This document shows, piece by piece, positions 16,155 to 25,630 of a DNA stretch of 55,850 bases; position 1 is the first letter of the stretch; every line of letters begins with the position of its first letter. The position numbers and the translations under genes were made by a program. The notes beneath the pieces were generated by a model. The model was not told the origin of the DNA. It did not search any database and saw only the letters and a list, made by a program, of their open reading frames with translations. Origin of the DNA: Verrucomicrobiales bacterium (lineage in GTDB: Bacteria > Verrucomicrobiota > Verrucomicrobiia > Limisphaerales > UBA9464); contig JAIXXC010000293.1 in the NCBI GenBank assembly GCA_027490985.1, forward strand, positions 1 to 55,850, given 5' to 3'.

Positions 16155-18464
16155 TCAGCGTTTCTGGGCCTGATCGAAGGCGTCGGCCAAGGCGTTCCAA
16201 CCACCGGCGTTGGGATCGATCGAAGGCCGCTGAGCCGGTCGACCCTGCGGTCGCCCACCGCCGGTTTGAGCGGCCCGCGGGGCTTGCGGGGCCGTGCGCT
16301 GCTCCCGCTGGACCCCGATCTGGGGATTGACCTTCATGGAGAGGGCGATGCGCTTCCGGGCCAGGTCGACCTCGGTGACCGTCACCCGGACCTTCTGCCC
16401 CACCTTCACCACCTCGGCCGGATCCTTCACGAAGCGATCGGCCAATTGGCTGACGTGGACCAGACCATCCTGATGCACGCCGATGTCCACGAATGCGCCG
16501 AAGGCGGTGACGTTGGTCACGATGCCCGGGAGCTTCATACCCGGCTGGAGGTGCTCGAGTTTCTCGACCCCCTCCTGGAAGGCGAACACCTCGAAGCGCT
16601 GGCGCGGATCGCGACCGGGCTTGGCCAATTCGTCGAGGATGTCCTTGAGCGTGGGCAAGCCCACCTCTTCGGTGACGTACTTCTCGGGCCGGATCCGCGC
16701 CCGGAGGCCGCCATCCCGGACCAGGTCGCTGACGCCACACCCGAGATCGCGGGCGATGGCATCGACCAACTCGTAGCGCTCCGGGTGCACGGCACTCGAA
16801 TCCAGCGGGTTCTCGGCCTCACGGATCCGGAGGAATCCGGCGCATTGCTCGAAGGCCTTCGGACCCAACCGGGACACCTTCAGCAGATCCTTGCGTGAGC
16901 GGAAAGGCCCGTGCTCGTTGCGGTGACTGACGATGTTGGCCGCCAGCGACGGACCCAGGCCCGACACGTAGCTGAGCAATTGCTTGCTGGCCGTGTTCAA
17001 TTCGACGCCCACGCGATTCACGCACGACACCACCACGTCATCCAGGCCGCGTTGGAGCGCATTGGGGTCCACGTCGTGCTGATACTGACCCACACCGATG
17101 GACTTCGGATCGAGCTTCACCAACTCGGCCAGCGGATCCATCAGCCGCCGGCCGATGCTCACCGAACCGCGCACCGTGACATCTTCGTCGGGAAACTCCT
17201 CACGGGCGACCTCGCTGGCCGAGTAGATCGAGGCGCCGCTTTCGTTGACGAGCACCACGGCGATACCGGGCGGCAGGTGCAGCGACCGGATGAACTGCTC
17301 GGTCTCGCGGCTGGCCGTGCCGTTGCCGATGGCGATGGCCTCGATGCCGAAGCGGGTCACGAAGTCCCGGACCTTGTCCGCGGCCTGGGCCACCTGATGG
17401 GCTCCACCCGCCGTCGCATGGATGACATCGTGATGCAGCAGCTTGCCCTGACGATCGAGCACCACCGTCTTGCAGCCCGTGCGGAATCCCGGATCGATGG
17501 CCAACACGATCTTCTGACCCAGCGCCGGAGCGAGCAGCAGTTCCCGCAGGTTCTCGGAGAAAACCCGGATGGCCTCCAGATCGGCCCGCTTCTTGGACTC
17601 GATGCGCACCTCGGCCTCGATGGCGAACCCCACCAGGCGCTTGAAGCTGTCGACCGCCGCCAACCGCACCTGCTCGGCTCCCGGGGTGCCGCGGGCTTTG
17701 ACGAAGAGTCCCTCGAGGATGGCGATGGCCGATTCCTCGGGCGGCGTGATGCGCACCAGCAACACCCCCTCCTCCTCTCCTCGGCGCATGGCCAGCATCC
17801 GGTGGCTGGGAATCTTGGCGACGGGCTCGGTCCAGTCGAAGTAGTCCTTGAACTTGGCCCCTTCGGCCTCCTTGCCCATCATGACCTTCGATCGGACCTG
17901 GGCCGATTCCCAATAGAGCTCCCTGAGTCGCGACCGTGTGGCGGTGTCTTCGCTGAAGCGCTCGGCGAGAATGTCGCGGGCACCGGCGAGCGCTGCGGCC
18001 GCATCGAGCACCGATTTTTCGGCATTCACGAAGAGCGCCGCCACGGTCAGCGGATCCACGGTGGCTTGTTCGTTGAAGAGCTGGTCGGCCAACGGTTCCA
18101 AGCCGGCCTCCTTGGCGATCGTCGCCCGGGTGCGGCGCTTCGGGCGGAAAGGGGCGTACACGTCTTCCAGGGCGGCGAGCGTGTCGGCTCCCTCCACCGA
18201 GGCCTTCAACGACTCGGTCAAGAGTTGGCGCTCGGCCAACGAGCTCAGGATGGCCTCGCGGCGCTGCTCCAACTCGGTGAGCTGGGCCAGGCGGTCACGG
18301 ATCGAGGTGATCGCCACTTCATCCAGACTGCCGGTCACCTCCTTCCGATATCGGGCGATGAAGGGCACGGTCGCGCTCTCACCCAGCAGGCGGGCGGTGG
18401 CCGAGACCTTCGAGGCCGGCAGGTTCAACTCGGCGGCGATACGGGCGATGAATCGATCAAGCAT
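16155..18464 (-). CDS. tex: Tex-family S1 RNA-binding transcription accessory protein
   Basis: This 769-aa cytoplasmic nucleic-acid-binding protein has the family's usual length. The Tex N-terminal domain (LLGESATVPFIARYRKEVTG, about 26-45) is followed by a YqgF-like RNase H fold (LAIDPGFRTGCKTVVLD) and helix-hairpin-helix repeats (LLSYVSGLGPSLAANIVSHR). A C-terminal S1 domain lies at about 636-710 (VTNVTAFGAFVDIGVHQDGL, ending LSMK). The last 55 residues are a Gln/Arg/Pro-rich tail. Tex acts in transcription and RNA turnover and is widely conserved; Bordetella Tex affects toxin expression. The gene is monocistronic and divergent from the BNR gene. Confidence 0.95.
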   Translation of the reverse strand: MLDRFIARIAAELNLPASKVSATARLLGESATVPFIARYRKEVTGSLDEVAITSIRDRLAQLTELEQRREAILSSLAERQLLTESLKASVEGADTLAALEDVYAPFRPKRRTRATIAKEAGLEPLADQLFNEQATVDPLTVAALFVNAEKSVLDAAAALAGARDILAERFSEDTATRSRLRELYWESAQVRSKVMMGKEAEGAKFKDYFDWTEPVAKIPSHRMLAMRRGEEEGVLLVRITPPEESAIAILEGLFVKARGTPGAEQVRLAAVDSFKRLVGFAIEAEVRIESKKRADLEAIRVFSENLRELLLAPALGQKIVLAIDPGFRTGCKTVVLDRQGKLLHHDVIHATAGGAHQVAQAADKVRDFVTRFGIEAIAIGNGTASRETEQFIRSLHLPPGIAVVLVNESGASIYSASEVAREEFPDEDVTVRGSVSIGRRLMDPLAELVKLDPKSIGVGQYQHDVDPNALQRGLDDVVVSCVNRVGVELNTASKQLLSYVSGLGPSLAANIVSHRNEHGPFRSRKDLLKVSRLGPKAFEQCAGFLRIREAENPLDSSAVHPERYELVDAIARDLGCGVSDLVRDGGLRARIRPEKYVTEEVGLPTLKDILDELAKPGRDPRQRFEVFAFQEGVEKLEHLQPGMKLPGIVTNVTAFGAFVDIGVHQDGLVHVSQLADRFVKDPAEVVKVGQKVRVTVTEVDLARKRIALSMKVNPQIGVQREQRTAPQAPRAAQTGGGRPQGRPAQRPSIDPNAGGWNALADAFDQAQKR

Positions 18465-18571
18465 GACGTCAGCGGGGGGCGCTGTTTAGAGCCTGGCTTC
18501 ATTTCAGGAAAGCTCCGTGTTCCCGCAATTTCAGGATTACCTCCGATTCGGTTGCTGTTCTCATCGACGGC

Positions 18572-19675
18572 ATGACTCGTTTTCGGGAACTCCATGGGTG
18601 TTGGGCGCGGTTGACGGCCCTCGTCGTCCTGGCCGTGCTCGGAGCGCTGCCGGTGGGCGCCCTGGAACGGGAGCGGCTCTTCGGTCCCGAGATCCAGACC
18701 GGGGACTACAAACACCCGGCCAGCATGACCGAACTGAACAACGGCGACCTGTACGTGGTCTTCTTCAGCGGCCGGGGCGAATACAAGGACAACCAGGCGG
18801 CGGTGTTCGGTTCCCGACTGAAATCCGGCACACGGCGGTGGTCGAAACCCGTCTCCATCGCCAGCAACCCATTCCATGCCCTGGGCAACGCGGTGATCTG
18901 GGAGGCCCCGGACCGCGGGGTCTGGCTCTTCTACGTCACCCGCTACGGCGAGCTGTGGAGCGACTCGCGCATCACGGCCAAGGTTTCCCGCGATGGAGCC
19001 AAGACCTGGTCCGAACCCTTCCAGATCACCTTCGAGGCCGGCACCATGGTGCGCAATCGGCCCGTCGTTCTGGAAGGGGGCGATTGGCTGCTCCCCGTGT
19101 ACCACGAGGTCGGAACCGACCCGGAACTGGACGATCCGCGCAATCGATCGTTCTTCCTGAGATACCATCCGGACCGCCGGACCTGGACCGAAAGCAACCG
19201 CATCGGCTCGCGACTGGGCAACATCCAACCGGCACCGGCGGTCATCGACGGCGAGCACCTGGTGGCCTTCTGCCGTCGGGGCGGGGATTATGAGGGGCGC
19301 CCGGACGGATGGATGGTGCGCACCGAGTCTCTGGATGGCGGACGCACGTGGAGCGAGGGCGTCGACAGTGCGCTGCCCAATCCCAATGCCGCCGTGGATT
19401 TCCTGAGATTGCGATCCGGCCACCATCTGCTGGTCTACAACCACAGCTTCACCAACCGCACTCCACTGACCGCGGCCCTGTCGTTCGACGGAGCCAAGAC
19501 CTTTCCCCGGCGACGCGATCTGGAGAGCGATCCGAAGGGCGATTTCGGGTATCCCACGGCCATCCAGACACGGGATGGACGCATCCACATCCTTTACACC
19601 AGTGATGAGCGGACCGTGGTGAGGCATCTGACCTTGCGCGAGTCCGAGTTGACCTCGGGCGAGCCCAAGCCTTGA
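18572..19675 (+). CDS. Exported BNR-repeat sialidase-like protein
   Basis: The 367-aa protein has a signal peptide (hydrophobic core about 14-28, cleavage near VGA). The rest is a six-bladed beta-propeller of the BNR/sialidase-like superfamily. Asp boxes are visible: SRDGAKTWSEPF, SLDGGRTWSEGV and the variant SFDGAKTF. FAGTMVRNRPVVLEGGDWLLPVY-like segments match the sialidase-like PF13088 group common in Verrucomicrobia and Bacteroidetes. A catalytic Arg triad and nucleophile Tyr cannot be assigned by eye. The enzyme may therefore act on sialic acid, another glycoside, or be non-catalytic. It is likely periplasmic or secreted and fits with the carbohydrate esterases elsewhere in the window. 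Confidence 0.75.
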   Translation: MTRFRELHGCWARLTALVVLAVLGALPVGALERERLFGPEIQTGDYKHPASMTELNNGDLYVVFFSGRGEYKDNQAAVFGSRLKSGTRRWSKPVSIASNPFHALGNAVIWEAPDRGVWLFYVTRYGELWSDSRITAKVSRDGAKTWSEPFQITFEAGTMVRNRPVVLEGGDWLLPVYHEVGTDPELDDPRNRSFFLRYHPDRRTWTESNRIGSRLGNIQPAPAVIDGEHLVAFCRRGGDYEGRPDGWMVRTESLDGGRTWSEGVDSALPNPNAAVDFLRLRSGHHLLVYNHSFTNRTPLTAALSFDGAKTFPRRRDLESDPKGDFGYPTAIQTRDGRIHILYTSDERTVVRHLTLRESELTSGEPKP

Positions 19676-19682
19676 GGCCTGG

Positions 19683-19720
19683 TCTCACGGCGAACGAGGG
19701 ACTTTGCCCATTCGGTGAGA
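19683..19720. terminator. Imperfect hairpin between convergent genes
   Basis: TCTCAC...GTGAGA, CGAA/TTCG and GGG/CCC can pair as a 13-bp interrupted stem with a 6-nt loop. It lies in the 70-bp gap between the BNR gene (+) and the membrane-anchored repeat gene (-). Confidence 0.35.
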
Positions 19721-19745
19721 TCACTCGATTTCACCCGCTTTGCGT

Positions 19746-20561
19746 TCACGGCAACGGCGCTTCCGGAACCGCGGCTCCGCCCTCGGACCGGATGGCGGAC
19801 AGGGCGACGATCGCCGCATCGCTCAACTCGGGCTGGTCGGTGCTGCGCGCCAACTCGGCCAGAGCGACGGATGCCTCCGGATTCCGGATGCGCTCGATGG
19901 CCCACCCCAGCACCGAGCGCCCGGACGCCGGCGTGGAGCCAGCGCCGTGGAGTCGAGCCAGGTTCTCGACCGTGGTCGCACGGGCACCCCGGGCCAGGGT
20001 TTCAACCACCGCCTCGATCCAGTCGGGATCATGCAATCGCGTCAGGGGGGCGACCAAGGCGGCCATGTCTTCTTCGGTCGAGAGTCCGTTGAAGGCGTCT
20101 CGAAGGGTTTCCGCATGGGCAGGCTCGGATTGCGCCGTACCCAGGCGAATCAGAGCCTCGACGGCCGCTGAACCTCCATGGGCCGCGATGCGGTCGGCCC
20201 AAAGCGCCTTGTCTTCAGCCGTCGACGCGCCTTCGAGCCCCATCACGAGAGATTGCAGATCCGGGGCATCCATCGTCGTTTCCGAAGGGACCGTAATCGG
20301 ATCAGTCCGGGGCGATTCCGACGACTCCGCCGAACCCGCCCCGACCTCATCTCCCACCGGGCCATACAAACCCGAACTCCGCCTCAGAGGATTCACCGGT
20401 GCCCCCGGCGATCCGGTCGCTCGCATCGACGACGGCCGCACGGAACCCGGGTCGTGATCGAGCCATTCCTGATGACGCGAGGAGTTCGGTGCGCGGTGCA
20501 AGCCGAGGATCAATCCGAGGATCAGACCCAAGAGGACGAGGAGGATTCGCGATGAGCTCAT
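19746..20561 (-). CDS. Membrane-anchored helical-repeat (HEAT-like) protein, function unknown
   Basis: The 271-aa protein has an N-terminal signal-anchor (ILLVLLGLILGLILGL, 6-21). A Ser/Pro-rich linker to about residue 90 is followed by a helical, Ala/Leu-rich domain with HEAT-like units (AVEALIRLGTAQ, ALVAPLTRLHDPDWIEAVVE, ALAELARSTDQPELSDAAIVAL). The architecture suggests a periplasmic scaffold or binding module tethered to the inner membrane. It lies 85 bp downstream of the protease gene on the same strand and may be co-transcribed with it. No specific function is recognised. Confidence 0.65.
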   Translation of the reverse strand: MSSSRILLVLLGLILGLILGLHRAPNSSRHQEWLDHDPGSVRPSSMRATGSPGAPVNPLRRSSGLYGPVGDEVGAGSAESSESPRTDPITVPSETTMDAPDLQSLVMGLEGASTAEDKALWADRIAAHGGSAAVEALIRLGTAQSEPAHAETLRDAFNGLSTEEDMAALVAPLTRLHDPDWIEAVVETLARGARATTVENLARLHGAGSTPASGRSVLGWAIERIRNPEASVALAELARSTDQPELSDAAIVALSAIRSEGGAAVPEAPLP

Positions 20562-20646
20562 GCGGCGTGGGATTGAGAATCCAAGGGATGGGATGGGGCG
20601 ATCGGGGGCACAGCCCCGGAAATCGGGAGTGGTCCGCTCCTGCGCA

Positions 20647-22656
20647 TCACTGGGTGATCTGGAGAGCGTAGGCCCCGGTTTCCGTTCCGAAGGCGGCCCG
20701 CACGACGATGGAATAGGTGCCGGCGGTCAACTTGCGTCGGATGCGGAAGTTGGAACCCACCCCAAGATCGTCATTTTCGGCCACCGTCTTGCCGGCCGAA
20801 TCGAGCAGGATCCCGTAGGTGTCCAGCGAACCCGTTGTCGTCAGGGACACGGTGGCGGTCTGCGTGAGCACGAACTGGAACACATCCAGGTCTTTGGGTG
20901 TCCCGAGTTGAGCCGGGGTGGTGGAAGGCACGGCGACGCGTGTGGCGGTGGCCGCCGTGTTGCCGACATCGTCGGTGGCGGTGCTGCCGGTGCCGGCGAT
21001 CACGAACTCGTAGGGAGACTCGTCGGCATCGTTGTTGGGCAGCGTGACCTGAGCTTCATGCCGGCCGGGGAGCGCTGGATCATAGGTGATCTGGAACGCC
21101 GCGGATCGACCGGCCGCCACGGTGGCCGGGGCCTGGGTCGTCACCCGGAACTGGGCCGCTCCCGATCCGGAGAGGCGGACCGCCCCCAGCGTCAACGATC
21201 CCTTGCCGGAATTGCGGATGGTGAATGCGGTGGAGCGGGATCCGCCGTTCACCTCGACGGTGCCGAACTCGGTACCATCGGCGGTCTTGGCGGTGAGAGC
21301 TCCGTCGGGGATCACGGTCGCACCGGGACCGCCTTCGAGGCCGATCTCGGGAGTACCGGTCGACGCCGGGGTCGCGGTCCACTTGCCCAGCACCGTATAG
21401 GCTCCTTTCGAGGAACCCGTGCCCGACACTTGGAGGTAGTAGGTTCCCGCGGCGACCGGGGTGGTGATGAGGAAGTTCGGAGCGCCCGCACCGTTGTCGT
21501 TCTGGGCCAACTGCGAACCCGAAGCGCTGAACAGCGTGCCCCGGACATCATTGGTGCCCGAACTGGTGAGGTTCAGAGAACCGGAGGCGCCGACTTCCAG
21601 ACGGAACCAATCCTGATCGGCCGCGGTTTCAAGCACCCCACGGACCGGTGTGTTCCACGACAACAGGGTCGCCGACGCCGCGCTGTTGGCATGATCGTCG
21701 GTGGCGACGGGGAGGTTCGGGACCTGGGTGCCCGAGGTGCCGATCTGCTGAAGGATCCACGAGCGATAGGTGACGGTGTTGCCGTAGATGCCCGGAACGC
21801 CATCGCGACCACAGCCATCCCCGAAGCTGACCGTCCCCGCATGCCGCCAACCTCCACGCCCATCGGAGATCACCAGAGGGCCGCCGCTGTCTCCCTGACA
21901 GGTGTCACGACCTCCACCCGGAACACCGGCCGCGAGATGCGCCTCGGAGAGACCGGGATACACCTGCGCCGCCGCGGTCAGGCTGAAGAGATTCATGTCG
22001 ACCTCCAGCAGCACCGGCGACGATCGCCCTCCCTCGGAAGTGGTCCCCCAACCCATGCCCCGGACGGCCGTGCCCGGGGCGACCTGACTGGCCGCCTCCG
22101 CCAGCGGCAAGACCGGGACACCCGTGAGGGGTTGGGACAGCTTGAGCAGCGCAAAGTCATGGACCAGCAGACCGTTCGCCGTGCTGAAGCGGGGGTGGAT
22201 GACGATCTGGGACACGGCCACGCGGGTGCCGTCGGTCGCCGACCGGAGGTCATGGCCTCCGACCACCACATCGAGGGCTGAAGCCTTCATGCCCTCGACA
22301 CAGTGGGCTGCCGAAAGCACCCATTGGGGATGGATGAGGGCTCCGCCACAAAATTGACCATCGAGGGCGGTCTGCCCGCGCATGACCAACGCCGTCATCC
22401 AGGGATAAGCCCCCTTGGACGCGGTGTGACCTCCCACGATTTTGGGAGCCGGATCGGAGACCGACGCCGCGGCCAGACGACCGGTGAGCGGACCTGCCAT
22501 GAACCCCGTGCAGGCCGCCCCAAGCATCAATGAAGCCAGCAAGGTGGGAACGGGGATTCGGAGCGGTCGAGGCGCCACCCGTTGAAGGCGCGGATGGATT
22601 CGGATGCGTTGGAGGTGTTGAATGATGGATCGGATGGGGGGCAGTCGGAGTTTCAT
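20647..22656 (-). CDS. Modular secreted trypsin-like serine protease (S1) with PPC domains
   Basis: The product is 669 aa from the ATG at 22656, chosen for GGAGGGG directly upstream. A long basic N-terminus and hydrophobic segment (about 34-55) form an extended signal region. The S1 domain starts at the activation site K72-IVGG (73-76), implying a zymogen. The catalytic triad is His118 (SAAHC), Asp167 (HDFALLKL) and Ser257 (CQGDSGGP). Asp251, six before the Ser, is the trypsin S1-pocket residue, predicting Arg/Lys specificity. Then come a bacterial pre-peptidase C-terminal (PPC) domain (about 320-420), an abnormal-spindle-like/choice-of-anchor beta domain (about 430-540) and a second PPC-like domain to the end. 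It is followed by a membrane-anchored repeat protein. Confidence 0.92.
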   Translation of the reverse strand: MKLRLPPIRSIIQHLQRIRIHPRLQRVAPRPLRIPVPTLLASLMLGAACTGFMAGPLTGRLAAASVSDPAPKIVGGHTASKGAYPWMTALVMRGQTALDGQFCGGALIHPQWVLSAAHCVEGMKASALDVVVGGHDLRSATDGTRVAVSQIVIHPRFSTANGLLVHDFALLKLSQPLTGVPVLPLAEAASQVAPGTAVRGMGWGTTSEGGRSSPVLLEVDMNLFSLTAAAQVYPGLSEAHLAAGVPGGGRDTCQGDSGGPLVISDGRGGWRHAGTVSFGDGCGRDGVPGIYGNTVTYRSWILQQIGTSGTQVPNLPVATDDHANSAASATLLSWNTPVRGVLETAADQDWFRLEVGASGSLNLTSSGTNDVRGTLFSASGSQLAQNDNGAGAPNFLITTPVAAGTYYLQVSGTGSSKGAYTVLGKWTATPASTGTPEIGLEGGPGATVIPDGALTAKTADGTEFGTVEVNGGSRSTAFTIRNSGKGSLTLGAVRLSGSGAAQFRVTTQAPATVAAGRSAAFQITYDPALPGRHEAQVTLPNNDADESPYEFVIAGTGSTATDDVGNTAATATRVAVPSTTPAQLGTPKDLDVFQFVLTQTATVSLTTTGSLDTYGILLDSAGKTVAENDDLGVGSNFRIRRKLTAGTYSIVVRAAFGTETGAYALQITQ

Positions 22657-22658
22657 GA

Positions 22659-22665
22659 CCCCTCC
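22659..22665 (-). promoter_or_regulatory. Shine-Dalgarno site deciding the protease start
   Basis: On the minus strand GGAGGGG ends 2 nt before the ATG at 22656 (core GGAGG with a 4-nt spacer). It supports this start over the longer frame that reaches 22821. Confidence 0.6.
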
Positions 22666-22794
22666 AGCCTCGAACGCCGTTGTTACCTCCCGATGACGAT
22701 ACCCGATTCTTTGATTTTTTTGAGACGCAACGACGCCACTCGTCCGGGGTCTGCCCCGATCCCAACCGGCAAGCCCACCGCCACTCGATACCGC

Positions 22795-22819
22795 GGGTTT
22801 TCCCGACCTCCGGGAACCC
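22795..22819 (-). terminator. Hairpin downstream of the response regulator
   Basis: GGGTT-TT-CCCG (22795-22805) pairs with CGGGAACCC (22811-22819): nine pairs with a 2-nt bulge and 5-nt loop. It lies about 52 nt beyond the response-regulator stop and before the protease promoter region. The AT-rich tract at 22705-22725 may belong to that promoter. Confidence 0.35.
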
Positions 22820-22870
22820 ATCGCATCTCCGTCGTCGGTGGGCGCGCAGGGCCGAAGGCTTGGACCGGCA

Positions 22871-23593
22871 TCAGTCCCGGCCGTCGTCGCGGTCGGACCG
22901 GGAACCTTCGTTGCCGCCCTCGAAACGATAACCCACCTGCGGCACGGTCTGGATGAGTCTCGGACGTTGGGGATCCCGCTCGATCTTGGCCCGCAATGTG
23001 GTGACCGCCCGATCCACGCTGCGATCGGTCACCGCCGCGGTCTCTCCCCAGACGGCGTCGAGGATCTGCTCGCGGGTCAGGGCCCGCCCGGCCTTGCGAC
23101 TGAAGAAGTCCAGCAATCCGTATTCCTTGGGCGTCAATTCGACCTCCTCGCCGTGACGACGGACTTTGCGGGCACCCCGGTCGACCTCGAGTGAACCGAA
23201 CCGCACGACCTCCGGGCTGCCGTAGCGGCGGCGGCGCAGCAATCCGGCGACGCGCGCCATCAATTCGGCGATCCCGAAGGGCTTGGTGACATAATCGTCG
23301 GCCCCGAGGTTCAGACCCCGAACCACCTGGGCCTCTTCGCCCAGGGCCGTGAGCATGATCACGGGCATCTCGAGACCCTCGGTGCGGATGCGGCGGCAGA
23401 GTTCGTGGCCGGAGAGTCCGGGAAGCATCAGATCCAGCAGCACCAGGTCGGGGCGCAAGGTCCGGACGAGTTCCAGACCCTGATGGCCGTCACCGGCCGA
23501 ACGCACCGCGTAGCCCGCGCGCTGCAGATTGTCGCGCAGACCGAAGAGGATCGCGGCGTCGTCTTCAATCACCAGGATGAGTTCAGGCTTCAT
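22871..23593 (-). CDS. OmpR/PhoB-family response regulator
   Basis: The 240-aa regulator starts at the ATG at 23593, inside the end of the kinase gene (11-bp overlap); longer frames have no support. The receiver domain has acidic Asp11/Asp12, phospho-acceptor Asp54 (LVLLDLMLPG), Thr82 and Lys104 (VTKPFG). The winged-helix DNA-binding domain has ELTPKEYGLLDFFSR and a C-terminal TVPQVGYRFEGG. A short charged Arg/Asp tail follows. It is the partner of the overlapping histidine kinase. The protease gene lies downstream but has its own intergenic region, so it may be a target rather than an operon member (inference). Confidence 0.95.
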   Translation of the reverse strand: MKPELILVIEDDAAILFGLRDNLQRAGYAVRSAGDGHQGLELVRTLRPDLVLLDLMLPGLSGHELCRRIRTEGLEMPVIMLTALGEEAQVVRGLNLGADDYVTKPFGIAELMARVAGLLRRRRYGSPEVVRFGSLEVDRGARKVRRHGEEVELTPKEYGLLDFFSRKAGRALTREQILDAVWGETAAVTDRSVDRAVTTLRAKIERDPQRPRLIQTVPQVGYRFEGGNEGSRSDRDDGRD

Positions 23594-25580
23594 GGGGTTC
23601 TTCGGACGGCTCCGACAGAATCGGCACGTGGATCGTGAAACGACTCCCTGATCCCGGAGTGGTCTCGACCTCCACCCGGCCACGATGGGCTTCGACGATG
23701 GATCGGACGAGATGCAGACCCAGGCCCGCCCCGGTCACGGCCCCGCCGGAGTCGTCGGCCCGGTGGAACTTGTCGAAGATGCGGGACCGCTGGCTCGGGT
23801 CGAATCCGCGGCCGTTGTCGGTGACGGTGAATCGGACGGTGCTCGTGTCGCGGGCGACCGTCAGCAGGATGCGCTTGTCGGCGCCCGTGTATTTGTAGGC
23901 GTTTTCGAGCAGGTTCAGGAGCGCGGTGATGAGCGACGGGGCATCGGCGAGGATGCAGGGCAGGCCCTCGGCCACCTCGGTGCGGAAGTCGCATCCGGGC
24001 GCCGCGAACCGGGGTGCGACGCTGCGGACGGCGGCCTCCACGACATTCTCCGGAGGCGTGGCCTGGAAATCGTAGTTCATGGCACCCCGTTCCAGCCGGG
24101 CGAAGGTGAGGTAGTCGTCGACCAGACGCCCCAGACGCAGGGTCTCACGGGAAACGACTTCGAGGTAGGACCGGGTGCGGGCCGGCTGTGGATCCGGATC
24201 GGCGACCAGACTGTCGACGAGCATGCGGATGGAGGTCATGGGCGTCCGCAGCTCATGGGAAACGGTGGTCAGGAAATCGTGCCTGATCTCGGCCAATCGG
24301 ACTCGACGCAGGAATCGGCGGATGGCCAAGAAGGTCAGGACCGCCCCCAACACCACGGCGCTGCCCGCCGAGGCCACCTGGAAGGCGGCCTGCCGTTGCG
24401 CGGCACGGGCCATGGACGCGGCGGCCGAGGTGGTGTCCAGCCGCAGCTCCCAGCCCGGCAGGATCGACCCCAGAGGCCCGGTGAGTTCTCCGGAGGCCGG
24501 GGACTCGTAAGGCACCGGGGCGGCGGAGTTGGAAACGGCGGAGGAGGAGGAGGCGCTCGACGGCGAAGCCGAATCCGACGACGCGCGGGAAACCAGTCGC
24601 GCCCGATATCCCAAAGGCCCCAGTTCGCGGTTGATCCGCGACTCCAACTCCCGGTGGAGTCGATCGCGCCGATACAACCAGATCACGCCGCCGCCCGGGG
24701 CGGGCAAGAGCCAGACCGCTTCGCCGGGGCGGGAATCGGTCGGGTGGACGACCCTCGAAACGCGGAGTTCGCCAGAAGGAGGATCGACCAAGGCCTGCGC
24801 CACGGCCAACCCCAGCACTTCGGCGGATTCGAGAGGCCAATCGGGGAGCACCCCCAGTTTTCGCAGCTCCCGGCTGAGAAACAACCGCTGGCTGGCGGGC
24901 ATCAACGGAGCCTCGTGCCGCATGACCTGATCGGTCAGCGCCTTCAACGTGGGGCGAAACCGCGGGTCATCGGGGGCCAGTTCACGGAGGGCGGCCAACC
25001 GGATTCCCGGCAGGTACAATCGCCCGGAGGGAGACCGGCTGGCCTCCAGGTGCTGCTCGACCCATTGGTCGGCCAACCCGAGGTAGGCCTCGGCCATCGA
25101 CTGCGTGATCAAGCGCTGATGGAAGGCCCCGATGAGGGCTTCTCCGCGGAGGTCGACCTCGGGCGGCTGGAGCCCTCCGATGGACGGCGCGGGATAGAGA
25201 GACCGGCCCTCGGCCCCCAACACCAGCACCCCATCGGGAGAGCCCTCGGGCGGAGGTTCGGCGAGGGCATCGGCCATCAGATCCCGGAAGACAACGCCGG
25301 CTTCCGAGGGCGAGCCCGCGACCCTACGACCGGCCCGTTGGGCTCGGGCCGACAGGTCGGCATCGAGCATGCGGATGGCCTCATCCAGCCGAAACCGATG
25401 AAGCGCTTGGAGTTGCTGCACCTCGTCGCGCCGCTCGCGATCCAGGGCCCAAAGGGTCGTCCAGACCAGCGCCACCGCGGGCATGGCGACCGCCAGCGCG
25501 ATGGCCAGGAGCGACGCGAAGAGCTCACCCCGCGGCTGCAGGCGCAGGTCGAAGGCGGATGGGAGGAAGCGGGACGGCAC
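23583..25580 (-). CDS. Membrane sensor histidine kinase
   Basis: The 665-aa kinase starts with GTG at 25580, with no strong ribosome-binding site. The first membrane helix (about 21-45) is followed by a roughly 350-residue extracytoplasmic sensor region with no recognised domain and a Ser/Ala low-complexity insert (about 325-345). A second helix lies near 396-420. The HisKA domain carries phospho-acceptor His442 in VSHELRTPMTSIR. The HATPase domain has the N box (LLNLLENAYKYTG), G1 (DNGRGFDP) and G2 (GAGLGLHLVRSIVEAHRG). The large sensor region suggests detection of an envelope or external signal. An exported TPR-like protein is encoded 50 bp upstream and may feed the sensor. Confidence 0.94.
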   Translation of the reverse strand: MPSRFLPSAFDLRLQPRGELFASLLAIALAVAMPAVALVWTTLWALDRERRDEVQQLQALHRFRLDEAIRMLDADLSARAQRAGRRVAGSPSEAGVVFRDLMADALAEPPPEGSPDGVLVLGAEGRSLYPAPSIGGLQPPEVDLRGEALIGAFHQRLITQSMAEAYLGLADQWVEQHLEASRSPSGRLYLPGIRLAALRELAPDDPRFRPTLKALTDQVMRHEAPLMPASQRLFLSRELRKLGVLPDWPLESAEVLGLAVAQALVDPPSGELRVSRVVHPTDSRPGEAVWLLPAPGGGVIWLYRRDRLHRELESRINRELGPLGYRARLVSRASSDSASPSSASSSSAVSNSAAPVPYESPASGELTGPLGSILPGWELRLDTTSAAASMARAAQRQAAFQVASAGSAVVLGAVLTFLAIRRFLRRVRLAEIRHDFLTTVSHELRTPMTSIRMLVDSLVADPDPQPARTRSYLEVVSRETLRLGRLVDDYLTFARLERGAMNYDFQATPPENVVEAAVRSVAPRFAAPGCDFRTEVAEGLPCILADAPSLITALLNLLENAYKYTGADKRILLTVARDTSTVRFTVTDNGRGFDPSQRSRIFDKFHRADDSGGAVTGAGLGLHLVRSIVEAHRGRVEVETTPGSGSRFTIHVPILSEPSEEPHEA

Positions 25581-25630
25581 GACTCGGAGCGAGCGGGGTG
25601 GGAGTGGCGGAATGGAGCGGGGACGACCTT

